Part shown: in pieces, positions 16,301-23,602 of the stretch
Layout of the letters: the number at the start of each line of letters is the position of its first letter
Position numbering within the stretch: the stretch's first letter is position 1
Origin: an uncultured Bacteroidales bacterium
Lineage (GTDB): Bacteria; Bacteroidota; Bacteroidia; Bacteroidales; UBA3663
Direction of reading: 5' to 3'
Assembly: GCA_937899265.1 (NCBI GenBank)
Contig: CALBPV010000023.1
Coordinates: forward strand, 1-27,345
Length of the DNA: 27,345 bases
The notes under the pieces: model-generated
The model's database searches: none
What the model saw: only the letters and a program-made list of their open reading frames with translations
Told to the model about the DNA's origin: nothing
Program-made: the position numbers and the translations under genes

Positions 16301-16851
16301 ACTTCACCACCTTTACGGGCAATTCGAAGGCCGGCAACGTCCGTTTCTCGATACCCCAACTCGAGGAGGGCACCTACGAAGCGACGTTCCGCATCTGGGA
16401 CGTATGGAACAACCATTCCGACTCGACGTTCCAGTTCACCGTGAGTGCCGCAAATGCCCCGCAGGAAGTGGTTTGTCAAGTCTATCCCAATCCCGCGAAA
16501 GTGGGAGAGGCGGTCACCTTCCGTGTGATGCACAACCGTCCGGAGTCCCAAACGACAACGACCATTCAGGTGTGGACCCAAACGGGCACGAAGGTGTGGG
16601 AAGGCGAGGCTTCTGTGTCCTCGGCCGATGTGGTTTATCCTGTGACCGCCGACAACCCCACCCATTTGAATAACAGTATGGCAGCCGACGAGAGTTCCCT
16701 TTTCCTCGGAGCATCGTCCACCACGTGGTCGCTGGCTTCTTCGACAGGCCTTACATTGGCTCCCGGTCTTTATGTCTATAGGGTTTACCTGAAGTCAAAC
16801 GGCTCGGATTCTGTGTCAAAGTCCAAGCTATTGATGGTGGTTGGGCAATAA
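13327..16851 (+). CDS. porU: T9SS C-terminal signal peptidase/sortase PorU
   Basis: The 1174-residue protein has a signal peptide (1-23) and a gingipain-type (peptidase C25) catalytic domain. The catalytic pair is visible as His645 in YAGHGNEE and Cys678 in VTATCDVS. PorU cuts the C-terminal sorting domain from T9SS cargo at the outer surface and links the protein to anionic LPS. The C terminus (VYPNP near residue 1055, then WTQTGTKVWEG and LAPGLYVYRV) is itself a sorting-type domain, which in PorU is known to be retained and to bind PorV. Length fits the family (about 1100-1200). The start is the ATG 51 bases after a heptamer tract. No TAnnTTTG promoter is seen close upstream, so transcription may come from the esterase promoter. 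porV follows after 94 bases. Confidence 0.95.
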   Translation: MRFFNHIILYICVILLSAGTTEAGVHTWASQSVLATGDWVKIALNGEEDGVYEITYSQLRKMGFSNPANVGVYGYGGHLLEESFATAHIDDLPEVPVLNDAARERILFYGRGVVSWYYANASWGFRHRQNAYSGKACYFLHEKEEASRAMETLPSSSETTSSTVTTYDAHYLHETDAVNVGETGREFYGESFLMTQAQSFKSECPFNEGNVRVTVNFISNVASTLTVGVGSTRATGNLSAASGYTVASEVYVNQNFPLTGDGVCEVDLTYSSSSTPSVARLNWIRWQGKRDLTVTDWDHSHILFREVAAQSQLLKYRITQSGNWEVWDVTEPENIRLQATEDGAFVPQSRGIREYALVDLDGKNFKSVTKVGNVRNQNLHALPQADMVILVPQALQSYANTLADYRAEHDGLSVIVVTPQQIYNEFSSGTPNVTAVRLFLKMFYDRAEGEHSAPVMRYFLLFGDGSYDNRAAAASNYYLPTYETDASLVQTASYCCDDYFGFLDDSDGGATDTYGRYLISSYGVDLGIGRIPVHTEADAANVLNKIVRYSNNQYYGAWKNRLLFLSDDDKITESETDSPNLHTLHNEAMVNALLEEGHKEYVYQKIYLPAYTQTTSASGTDYPDARQEFDEALQQGVLLVNYAGHGNEEGITNERIMYTAKASALNMKHLPVWVTATCDVSRYDADNLSMGEALILNSNGGAAAMFTTTRVVYAQQNRSLNLHLIENLFNRFDDGTRYRLGDIMKAAKVAMASDANKLSFCLLGDPAMTLAYPEQEMELTAINGETVASHTGNFSLPTLRRVTMKGRVLKTGTDETDTDFQGLVYPNIYDAVDTLTADKGLYQTDASNQPLRFTTRTRKVFSGRDVIRNGEFEFSFVVPQDVSYKDLTGLLNLYACGEDGEEGQGYFDRFVLEAGTSAETDTTGPAIRTLFLNQQNFKSGDVVNVTPYFFAEVADSSGFNATGNSVGHDISLTIRSLSKSYTTAVQYVLNNYFTTFTGNSKAGNVRFSIPQLEEGTYEATFRIWDVWNNHSDSTFQFTVSAANAPQEVVCQVYPNPAKVGEAVTFRVMHNRPESQTTTTIQVWTQTGTKVWEGEASVSSADVVYPVTADNPTHLNNSMAADESSLFLGASSTTWSLASSTGLTLAPGLYVYRVYLKSNGSDSVSKSKLLMVVGQ

Positions 16852-16888
16852 ATGAATACTTTTTGCGTTTTATCTCTGCATACAAAGA

Positions 16889-16936
16889 TTTCAAGTTTCA
16901 AGTTTCAAGATTCAAGTTTTAAGTATAAGTTTCAAG
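16889..16936 (+). repeat. TTTCAAG heptamer tract between porU and porV
   Basis: Seven units: TTTCAAG three times, ATTCAAG, TTTTAAG, a 6-base TATAAG and TTTCAAG, ending nine bases before the porV ATG. It fills about half of the porU-porV gap and would form part of the ribosome landing region of porV. Confidence 0.85.
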
Positions 16937-16945
16937 ATTTTGAAA

Positions 16946-18172
16946 ATGAAGAAATTCCTGAACATATTCTTCGTACTGCTGTTCCAGGTGACGCTCTCGT
17001 TCGCCCAAACATCGACCGAGACCACAACGACAACCGATATGGCCAAGCAGTACAATCCTATCCAGACGGGAACCATCTCGCTGGCTGTTGCGCCCGATGC
17101 CCGCGGCGGTTCGATGGGCGACATCGGTGCCGCGACCGAACCGGACGAGGCTTCCCAGTATTGGAATCCCGCCAAATACGCTTTCGCTTTTTCGCGCGGA
17201 GGTCTGTCGATTAACTATACCCCCTGGCTCCGCAAAATAGTGTCGGGCATCAATCTCGGCTACGTTTCCGGCTACTGGAAGTTCGGTTACGAAGACCTGC
17301 AGGCCGTTTCGGCTTCCTTGCGCTACTTCTCTTTGGGCGAGGTGGAGGCTTACAACTCCGAGGGCAATCTCGTTCAGGTCATCAATCCCTACGAGTTGGC
17401 TTTTGACGTGGGCTATTCGCGCAAGTTGTCCGAGAACTTCTCGATGGGCGTCGTGCTCCGTTACATCCGTTCTGACATGACTTACGATGACGGCGACGGT
17501 TCGGAACCGGCCAACGCCTTCGCAGGCGACATAGCAGCCTACTATACGGCTTATCCGATGGTGGGAACCAACGAATGCCAGTGGGCTTGGGGTTTGAATA
17601 TCTCGAACATCGGCTCCAAGGTTTCTTACGACGGCGGTGCCACCCAGCAGTTCCTGCCCACGAATCTGCGCATCGGTACCTCCTTCACCCTTCCCATCGA
17701 CGACTACAACCTGCTCTCGCTCAACTTCGATGCCAACAAACTCCTGGTGCCCTCCTTCCCGCAGACCTATCAGTTCTATAACGAGGACGGCCAGCTCGAC
17801 AATCAGGCCTGGGAGGATGCCAAGCAGGAATACTACGACATGTCATCTATTAAGGGCATTTTCAAGTCGTTCAACGACGCGCCCGGAGGATTCACCGAAG
17901 AATTGCATGAAATCAACTGGGGTGCCGGATTGGAGTACACCTACGACCGCAGGTTCTTCCTTCGCGCAGGCTATCATTATGAAAACGAGTACAAAGGCGA
18001 CCGCAAATACTTTACGTTCGGCGCAGGCGTGACGCTCAATGTCTTCCACATCGATGCCGGTTATGTGCTGTCAACAGCCCAGCAGTCGGCTCTCGACCAG
18101 ACGCTGCGCTTCTCGTTGGGCTTCGACCTCGAAGGTCTCCGGGACTATTTCGGCGGACGCAGAAGAAGATAA
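16946..18172 (+). CDS. porV: T9SS outer-membrane shuttle/channel-associated protein PorV (LptO)
   Basis: The 408-residue protein has a signal peptide (about 1-20, LSFAQ) and then an FadL-like beta-barrel sequence, starting with the PorV-typical ARGGSMGDIGAAT (about residue 50) and SQYWNPAK, and ending in a short arginine-rich tail. PorV carries folded cargo from the T9SS translocon to the PorU attachment complex and binds the C-terminal domains of cargo and of PorU. The ATG at 16946 is chosen; a TTG six bases upstream is in frame but only adds two residues before a normal signal peptide. Gene order porU-porV is the common one in Bacteroidetes, and a terminator follows 27 bases after the stop. 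Confidence 0.94.
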   Translation: MKKFLNIFFVLLFQVTLSFAQTSTETTTTTDMAKQYNPIQTGTISLAVAPDARGGSMGDIGAATEPDEASQYWNPAKYAFAFSRGGLSINYTPWLRKIVSGINLGYVSGYWKFGYEDLQAVSASLRYFSLGEVEAYNSEGNLVQVINPYELAFDVGYSRKLSENFSMGVVLRYIRSDMTYDDGDGSEPANAFAGDIAAYYTAYPMVGTNECQWAWGLNISNIGSKVSYDGGATQQFLPTNLRIGTSFTLPIDDYNLLSLNFDANKLLVPSFPQTYQFYNEDGQLDNQAWEDAKQEYYDMSSIKGIFKSFNDAPGGFTEELHEINWGAGLEYTYDRRFFLRAGYHYENEYKGDRKYFTFGAGVTLNVFHIDAGYVLSTAQQSALDQTLRFSLGFDLEGLRDYFGGRRRR

Positions 18173-18199
18173 CGCTGTTGCTTCAGACTTTCATACAGA

Positions 18200-18228
18200 C
18201 GCGAACGGACCCTCCGCTCGCGTTTTTT
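18200..18228 (+). terminator. Intrinsic terminator of porU-porV
   Basis: A 10-position stem with one mismatch (18200-18209 with 18213-18222, loop CCC) followed by six T. Confidence 0.9.
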
Positions 18229-18324
18229 ATGCCAATAAATTGTTAAGAAATCTGCAAAAACATCGCGTGCGACCAATTGCAATGTAAAATAAACTTAAAA
18301 TTCTGAAGATTTTCAATCGAATCG

Positions 18325-18355
18325 TTTGCGATATAAAATTTTTGCCTTATCTTTG
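18325..18355 (+). promoter_or_regulatory. Promoter of the peroxidase-ohrR unit
   Basis: TTTG (18325-18328), 19-base spacer, TATCTTTG (18348-18355): a full consensus promoter. A longer reading frame starting upstream would run through this promoter, which supports the start at 18399. A CAATTG palindrome lies at 18274-18279. Confidence 0.85.
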
Positions 18356-18398
18356 CAGTGCCAAAAAGACAAACCGTCAACACAAAATACAAAATATA

Positions 18399-19052
18399 AT
18401 GGGACGATTCTTCCTTTTAAGCATTTTATTGTCAATGTTCGGCTTTACAAGCTGCACAAGTAACCAAAACAAAAAACAAAACAATCAAAACCCAGAAGTT
18501 ATGGAAAAAACATTGTACGACTTCTCAGTCAAGAACAAAAAGGGTGAGGATGTGAGCCTCGCTCAGTATAAGGGCAAAGTTGTCCTTGTTGTCAACACGG
18601 CCAGCAAGTGCGGCTTTACTCCCCAGTTTCAGGGCCTGCAGGCTCTTTGGGAGAAATATCAGGACAAGGGTCTCGTAATCGCAGGTTTCCCCTGCAACCA
18701 GTTCGCGGGTCAGGATCCCGGCACGAACGATGAGATTCAGGAGTTCTGCTCGCTCAACTATGGCGTCAATTTCCCCATGTATGCCAAAATCGATGTGAAC
18801 GGCGAGAACGAAGACCCGCTCTTTACGTGGCTCAAGAGCCAGGCTGGTTTTGCAGGTTGGGACGAAGGTCATGAACTGTCGGCGCTGCTCGACGGCATGC
18901 TCCGCAAACAGGATCCCGACTACGACAAGAAATCCGACATCAAGTGGAATTTCACCAAGTTTCTCATCAACAAGGAAGGCAAGGTGGTTCGCCGTTTCGA
19001 ACCTACGGCTACGCCCGAGGCGATGGATGAATATATCGCAAACGAGCTTTAA
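18399..19052 (+). CDS. Glutathione-peroxidase-family lipoprotein (thiol peroxidase)
   Basis: The 217-residue protein belongs to the GPx family, with peroxidatic Cys71 in NTASKCGFTPQF (no selenocysteine), Gln105 in FAGQDPG and Trp183-Asn184 in KWNFTKF. A second Cys, Cys117 in EEFC-like EIQEFCSLNYGV, may resolve the disulfide with thioredoxin, as in most bacterial members. The N terminus is a lipoprotein-type signal with Cys19 in GFTSC, followed by an Asn/Gln/Lys-rich linker, which suggests an outer- or inner-membrane-anchored enzyme. Start at Met35 would give the usual cytosolic size (183 residues); with the promoter box ending at 18355 both starts are possible. The OhrR-like gene follows after 77 bases, so the pair is probably one peroxide-defence unit. 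Confidence 0.92.
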   Translation: MGRFFLLSILLSMFGFTSCTSNQNKKQNNQNPEVMEKTLYDFSVKNKKGEDVSLAQYKGKVVLVVNTASKCGFTPQFQGLQALWEKYQDKGLVIAGFPCNQFAGQDPGTNDEIQEFCSLNYGVNFPMYAKIDVNGENEDPLFTWLKSQAGFAGWDEGHELSALLDGMLRKQDPDYDKKSDIKWNFTKFLINKEGKVVRRFEPTATPEAMDEYIANEL

Positions 19053-19129
19053 GACGATTTTATGTTTTAAGATTTTATATTCATCAATTGTTATAATCGC
19101 CGGTCTCGGTATCCTGATGCTTTTGAAGC

Positions 19130-19573
19130 ATGATTTACGACCATCTCAAACTCGACAATCAGTATTGTTTCCGTTTCTACACGGTCTCGCGCCTGATAAC
19201 CAAGCACTATCAGCCTCTTCTGGCCAAATTGGGTATCACCTATCCCCAGTATCTGGTCTTGATGGTGCTTTGGGAACAGGACGACCAGCCCGTCAACGAT
19301 ATTGCCAAACGTCTGTTTCTTGAAACCAATACCATTACGCCGCTTCTGCAGCGTATGGAGGCGCAGAAGATTCTGGTGCGACGGCAGGACAAAACGGACA
19401 GACGCAAGGTCATCGTTTCCCTTACCGCTCACGGGCAGGAGATGATGGAACAGGCCAAAGATATTCCTTTGGCCATGAGTGAGGGATTTAACGAAAAGAC
19501 GTTAGCGTATTTCAATCAGGAGAGCAATCTCCGTCAGGTCTTGGACGACCTCATTGCCGACTTGGATAGATAG
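19130..19573 (+). CDS. ohrR: OhrR-type MarR-family peroxide-sensing repressor
   Basis: The 147-residue protein has the MarR winged-helix layout: TYPQYLVLMVLWE, VNDIAKRLFLETNTITPLLQRMEAQ as helix-turn-helix, and RRQDKTDRRKVIVSLT as wing. An N-terminal LDNQYCFRFY places Cys13 where OhrR proteins carry the Cys that senses organic peroxides, and the conserved tyrosines near residues 12-17 and 28 fit. OhrR normally represses ohr. Here the neighbour is a GPx-family enzyme instead, so it probably controls that enzyme. The start codon lies in a 6-bp palindrome (19117-19122 with 19126-19131, loop TTG), and a CAATTG at 19085-19090 matches one near the peroxidase promoter. It ends 11 bases from the convergent glycosyltransferase gene, with no terminator visible. 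Confidence 0.85.
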   Translation: MIYDHLKLDNQYCFRFYTVSRLITKHYQPLLAKLGITYPQYLVLMVLWEQDDQPVNDIAKRLFLETNTITPLLQRMEAQKILVRRQDKTDRRKVIVSLTAHGQEMMEQAKDIPLAMSEGFNEKTLAYFNQESNLRQVLDDLIADLDR

Positions 19574-19584
19574 GCTCCGGTTGT

Positions 19585-21672
19585 TCATAACGGGTGATAA
19601 CGGTTGACAAGGTTCATACGGATTCCCATCCGGTAGGCCCATCGCCAAAGTCTTTCTTTGAGGCGGAATACAGGCCGTTCCCCTTTCCATCGGGTGAGGT
19701 CGAAATAGGCCCAAAATCTTTCTCCGTAGGGATTGAAACTGCGGTAACTCCAAGGTTTGGATGTCCACGTGAAATGTATCACTGCCGGACGGTCTCTTTC
19801 GTTATCCCAGGTTTTCAAAGCCGCTTCTCGCATGAGGGGCGGCTTTTTCTGTCGTAGCAGAAAGTCCTGCAGGTTAAAGCGTAGAGGAAGATATTCTGTC
19901 TGTCCGACGGCCAACAGGTTCAGGACATCCTGGTCGCCGTACTCCAATGAGATTTCGCCCGCGCCGGCACGGGAAATGATTTCGAGCGCCCGCGTCTGAC
20001 AATTTTCCTGACGCCATTTGCGGAGGTTGAGCAGCAACACGCCCGCGTTGAAATAGACGTGTTCCTGTGGCAGAATGCCTAACCGCCCGTAGATGGTTAT
20101 GTCGGCACTGTTGAGGTCCTCCGCTGCCGCCAGCAGTTTTCCCGCTATCGGAATCTCCCATAGGCGGCGCAGTGAACTTTCGATGAGGATGTCGCAGTCC
20201 AGATAGATGACTTTCCCGATTTCTTCGGGCAATGTCTCCCCCAAAAACAGGCGGCTGTAGGTCATTCGCGAGATGTATTTCTCTTTCCCTTGGGGCAGAC
20301 TTTCAAGGCGGGTGTCCGCTATATTATAATAATGTATATGGTGTCGGACGTTTTCAATCAGACTATCCAAATAGCGTTTGTCCTCGTCCGAAACACCGTT
20401 TGTCAGCAGGTGTATCTCCAGCCTTTCTGCGCGGTGATGGTCGGCCAGCGACAGCAGCATGGCTGTGCAGTATTTCAGATAGCCCGCATCGGTGGCTGCT
20501 GCAAGGTGAATGGGTTCTCCCGCCGGAGAAATTGCCGGAGTGTGTTTCGGTTCCGGCTGCGCCGCTCCTGTCCAGGTCTCGACATATTGCTCTGCAATTC
20601 GGTCGGCATCGTGATACTTCCCCACAAAGGCACGGCTCTCCCGTGACATTTGCCGGAGTTTTTCGCGGTCCAACAATGTCTCGCAGAGGGTTTCCCAGTT
20701 TCCCTCGTCGTCTCCGGGCCGCAGGTTGATGATAGGGCGCAGTGCCGGTTCTCCGATGAACCGATAGTATTCTTCTTCTCCGCCGGAAATGACAACAGTG
20801 CCGGCTGCCATGGCCGCCAGAGCATTCATCGCGGGCGTGTAGCTGTAGAGCTGATCGACCAGGACATCGGCTTCTTGCAGAAGTTGCCGATACCGGGCGT
20901 ATGGCACATTCTCCGCTTTCTGCAGTTCTATTTCGGCAGGATGTTCCGCAGCCAAACGTTCCAGAAGGGGGAGCATCCTGTCGGTCCCTTTCGTCATGCT
21001 CCGTCTCTTTTGGATGCCGACAAGAACCTTGACTTTCCGGCCAATACCTTTGGGAGAGAAGGGGATGCCGTCCTCTGTACCGACGGAAACGGGAAGACCG
21101 ATGTAATGCAGGCGGGAACGGTTTTCGATGGTGTTATAGACTTTCCAGTATTCGTAGAGACAGGGGATGAGAAAGTCGCTCTCCGAGGTCACTTTCCGGC
21201 ACAGCTCGCGGCGTTCTTCCGACTGCCAGAGAGATAGGCGGACCCGATTCTGCGGGAAATCCAGCGCCTGTCCGTTGGCCCAGAGGTCGGTGTAGTCGAA
21301 CCATCGGTCGTTTTTCATGCCTTGCATCACCGTATAGTCATCTCCGTAACAGCCCAAAGAAATCTTTCCGTTGTTCTGCTTCAGGTAGCCGAAAAACCAT
21401 CGGTTCCATTTCGGAGTAAGGTAGAGCGGGGCGGGATTGATGAGCTGTACAACGTCCCAGCCTTTCATTCGGGGGAGGAGTTTGACGAGCTTTCCAATCA
21501 AACACAATGAACCTTTCCAGCCGTCTGCCGTGCGCGAAATGTCGGCATCCCGAGGATAATTTTTCCACCCGTCACCGTCGGAAACGAGCCAAACTTCATG
21601 CCCTTGCCGGCGCAAAGCTTCGGCCAGGGTATGATGCACATTGCTGTATTCTCCAATCAGTAATATTCTCAT
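19585..21672 (-). CDS. Two-domain glycosyltransferase: GT4-like (GT-B) fused to GT8
   Basis: The 695-residue protein joins two enzymes. Residues of about 1-365 are GT-B-like: MRILLIGEYSNVHHTLAEAL at the N terminus and LQEADVLVDQLYSYTPAMNALAAMAAG in the donor-binding half, where GT4 proteins carry an EGFG-type region. A proline-rich linker (about 365-385) leads to a GT8 domain with IHLAAATDAGY, the metal-binding D492-C-D494 in YLDCDI, FNAGVLLLNL, GDQDVLN and HFTWTSKPW. GT8 enzymes transfer glucose or galactose in LPS and capsule synthesis. The start at 21672 is chosen since a longer frame would include the promoter (box 21692-21699). It is not beside other glycan genes, except GT2 5 kb away. 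Acceptor unknown. Confidence 0.88.
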   Translation of the reverse strand: MRILLIGEYSNVHHTLAEALRRQGHEVWLVSDGDGWKNYPRDADISRTADGWKGSLCLIGKLVKLLPRMKGWDVVQLINPAPLYLTPKWNRWFFGYLKQNNGKISLGCYGDDYTVMQGMKNDRWFDYTDLWANGQALDFPQNRVRLSLWQSEERRELCRKVTSESDFLIPCLYEYWKVYNTIENRSRLHYIGLPVSVGTEDGIPFSPKGIGRKVKVLVGIQKRRSMTKGTDRMLPLLERLAAEHPAEIELQKAENVPYARYRQLLQEADVLVDQLYSYTPAMNALAAMAAGTVVISGGEEEYYRFIGEPALRPIINLRPGDDEGNWETLCETLLDREKLRQMSRESRAFVGKYHDADRIAEQYVETWTGAAQPEPKHTPAISPAGEPIHLAAATDAGYLKYCTAMLLSLADHHRAERLEIHLLTNGVSDEDKRYLDSLIENVRHHIHYYNIADTRLESLPQGKEKYISRMTYSRLFLGETLPEEIGKVIYLDCDILIESSLRRLWEIPIAGKLLAAAEDLNSADITIYGRLGILPQEHVYFNAGVLLLNLRKWRQENCQTRALEIISRAGAGEISLEYGDQDVLNLLAVGQTEYLPLRFNLQDFLLRQKKPPLMREAALKTWDNERDRPAVIHFTWTSKPWSYRSFNPYGERFWAYFDLTRWKGERPVFRLKERLWRWAYRMGIRMNLVNRYHPL

Positions 21673-21691
21673 TTTAACGGTTTCTTGGCTG

Positions 21692-21699
21692 CAAATATA
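21692..21699 (-). promoter_or_regulatory. Promoter -7 box of the fused glycosyltransferase
   Basis: The complement reads TATATTTG (TAnnTTTG), 20 bases before the start codon; the leader would be about 14 bases. Confidence 0.6.
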
Positions 21700-21773
21700 C
21701 GCAATAATTCGAATATAACGAAATTTTTTGCAGTTTTTTTCGGTTTTCCGTCCGGTATCTCGCCGTTTTTCCG

Positions 21774-21781
21774 TATCTTTG
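21774..21781 (+). promoter_or_regulatory. Promoter -7 box of the CotH-family gene
   Basis: TATCTTTG, 21 bases before the chosen ATG at 21803. It rules out the in-frame start further upstream. Confidence 0.7.
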
Positions 21782-21802
21782 CGCCACAAAACCCTATTGA
21801 GT

Positions 21803-23317
21803 ATGACGTTACGATACCCGTTGTTTCTTTTGCTGCTCTTCGTCTGTGCTTCGACCCGTGCCCTTGGCGAGGATGCTCTCCCCGCAGTATATCTCACGGG
21901 AACCTTTGGTTATGACTATGCCCAAGGTACGATTGCCGTGAAAGAATATCCAGATGCCGAGGCCGAGACTTTCCACATGAAGGCCAAGTGGCGCGGAGGT
22001 ATCACCAACAATGCCGACAAACACAAACGCAACTATTCGGTCAAACTCCTCGACGGGGAGGGAGCTAAACTGGAGACCTCGTTTCTCGGGATGAGGAACG
22101 ACAACCATTGGATTCTGGAAGCCTGTCAGGTGGATATGATTCGTGTACGCAACCGCGTGATGACGGACCTTTGGAACGACTTTGCCCACAAACCCTACTA
22201 TTTCGGGCAGGAGCCCAAAGCCCTGTCCGGCACAAGGGGGCAATTCGTCGAACTCTATCTCAACGGCCAGTATCGCGGTATCTATTGCCTGACGGAGTGC
22301 GTTGACCGGAAACAAATGAAACTCAAGAAATATGCCACCGACGCTGCGGGTAACGTGACGCACCACGGATTCCTCTACAAGGGCAAAGACTGGAGCTACG
22401 AGATGTTTATGGGCCACAACAAAGACGTACGGTCCTATTCCACTCCGAACCGTCAGGCAACCTCGATAGCCTCCTATGGCTACAGAGAGGAATGGTGTAA
22501 CTATGCTGTCGAATATCCCGATATCGATGATGTGAAGCCTGTCTTCTGGCAGCCGCTTTACGATGCCGTCAACTTGATTTGCGCCGGTTCGGATGCCGAG
22601 GTCGAGGCGAAGTTCGAGGAGTATTTCGACTATCCCGTCTTTCTCGACTTTTGCATCCTGCTTGAGGTGATGCTCTCGACCGACAACCACGGCAAGAACC
22701 TCTACTACGGCATCTACGACATCCAGGAGTCCCCGCGCATCACCTTCGGCGTGTGGGACATGGATGCCGTGATGGGACAGCGGTGGAGCGATGCTTATTA
22801 TCACAATGCCTTGATGCGACCCGAACAGGACTATCGCACCTACATCACCAACAATGAACATGGCGACTGGAATATCTATCGCCGGGTCTCGGAACTGAAC
22901 GTCAAGGGCTTCAACGACACGATTCGCTATCGCTATCGCGATTTGCGACAGACATGGCTCCATACCGACAGCCTCATCGCACGCTTCTCCCGCTACATCG
23001 ACCGCTTCGAAACTACGGGAGCCGCCGCCCGTGAGGAGAAGAAATGGAGCTATGACACCGACATCGCCCGTCTGAAACTCGACCTCAAAGCCGAACTCTC
23101 ATGGCTCTCCGACTGGATTGAACGTCGCATGAATTATCTCGATACATATCGTTTCCGAATTGCCGATTTGCCGGAGGTCAATTCCATCGAAGCCGTGGAG
23201 ATGGTCTCCGCAGACGAAGAGCAGCCTTGCTACAACCTCGAAGGACACCGCGTGGATCCCAAGACGTATCGCGGTCTCATGATTCGTGGCGGAAAGAAGA
23301 TGGTGATTGCGAGGTAA
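21803..23317 (+). CDS. Secreted CotH-kinase-family protein with C-terminal sorting-like tail
   Basis: The 504-residue protein has a signal peptide (about 1-23, ending TRALG). The body shows CotH family features: KWRGGITNN and KRNYSVKLLDG early on, RVRNRVMTDLW, FVELYLNGQYRGIYCLTE, then STDNHGKNLYYG and FGVWDMDAVMG near residues 300-330, which hold the Asp residues expected for catalysis. CotH of Bacillus is an atypical kinase acting on spore coat proteins; the role of secreted Bacteroidetes homologues is not known. The last 35 residues (YNLEGHRVDP...GLMIRGGKKMVIAR) resemble the tail of the BspA-like protein in this window and may be a T9SS signal. It is monocistronic and divergent from the glycosyltransferase. 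Confidence 0.87.
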   Translation: MTLRYPLFLLLLFVCASTRALGEDALPAVYLTGTFGYDYAQGTIAVKEYPDAEAETFHMKAKWRGGITNNADKHKRNYSVKLLDGEGAKLETSFLGMRNDNHWILEACQVDMIRVRNRVMTDLWNDFAHKPYYFGQEPKALSGTRGQFVELYLNGQYRGIYCLTECVDRKQMKLKKYATDAAGNVTHHGFLYKGKDWSYEMFMGHNKDVRSYSTPNRQATSIASYGYREEWCNYAVEYPDIDDVKPVFWQPLYDAVNLICAGSDAEVEAKFEEYFDYPVFLDFCILLEVMLSTDNHGKNLYYGIYDIQESPRITFGVWDMDAVMGQRWSDAYYHNALMRPEQDYRTYITNNEHGDWNIYRRVSELNVKGFNDTIRYRYRDLRQTWLHTDSLIARFSRYIDRFETTGAAAREEKKWSYDTDIARLKLDLKAELSWLSDWIERRMNYLDTYRFRIADLPEVNSIEAVEMVSADEEQPCYNLEGHRVDPKTYRGLMIRGGKKMVIAR

Positions 23318-23417
23318 AAGGTGAATAACCGAACATCCCGCTCGGACGGACTTCCAGCTCCCTTTCCTTTAGAAGAGGGCTATGGAGAGGCTGTCGGGCA
23401 GTGGAGAGGCTGCCATG

Positions 23418-23457
23418 CAAGCCCCATAAGAGCGATATATCATAGCACGGGGGCTTG
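23418..23457. repeat. Inverted repeat CAAGCCCC/GGGGCTTG downstream of the CotH gene
   Basis: An 8-bp perfect inverted repeat (23418-23425 with 23450-23457) separated by 24 bases. GGGGCTTG also occurs in the palindromic region near 6938-6945. The surrounding stretch 23318-23602 has no convincing gene. A conventional terminator for the CotH gene is not seen. Confidence 0.5.
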
Positions 23458-23602
23458 TCTCTTGGAGTGCGATGGATGTTGTGCCAAATGTCCACGTCAA
23501 CTCGCTTATTACTCGCTCCGTTCGCTTTTCAGCCGCAGCTTCGGGTCGAGCTATCCGCAGGGAACCGCAGATTGGCCGTAAGAATGTCGCTCCCTCCAAA
23601 AT

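Noticed and set aside
16940..16945. TTG start for porV six bases upstream
   Set aside because: The ATG at 16946 gives a normal signal peptide; the TTG only adds two residues and is a rarer start.
16852..17214. A plus-strand frame overlapping the porV start
   Set aside because: It is made of the translated heptamer tract followed by porV out of frame.
18342..18398. Earlier TTG start for the peroxidase
   Set aside because: The extension would run through the -7 box of its own promoter.
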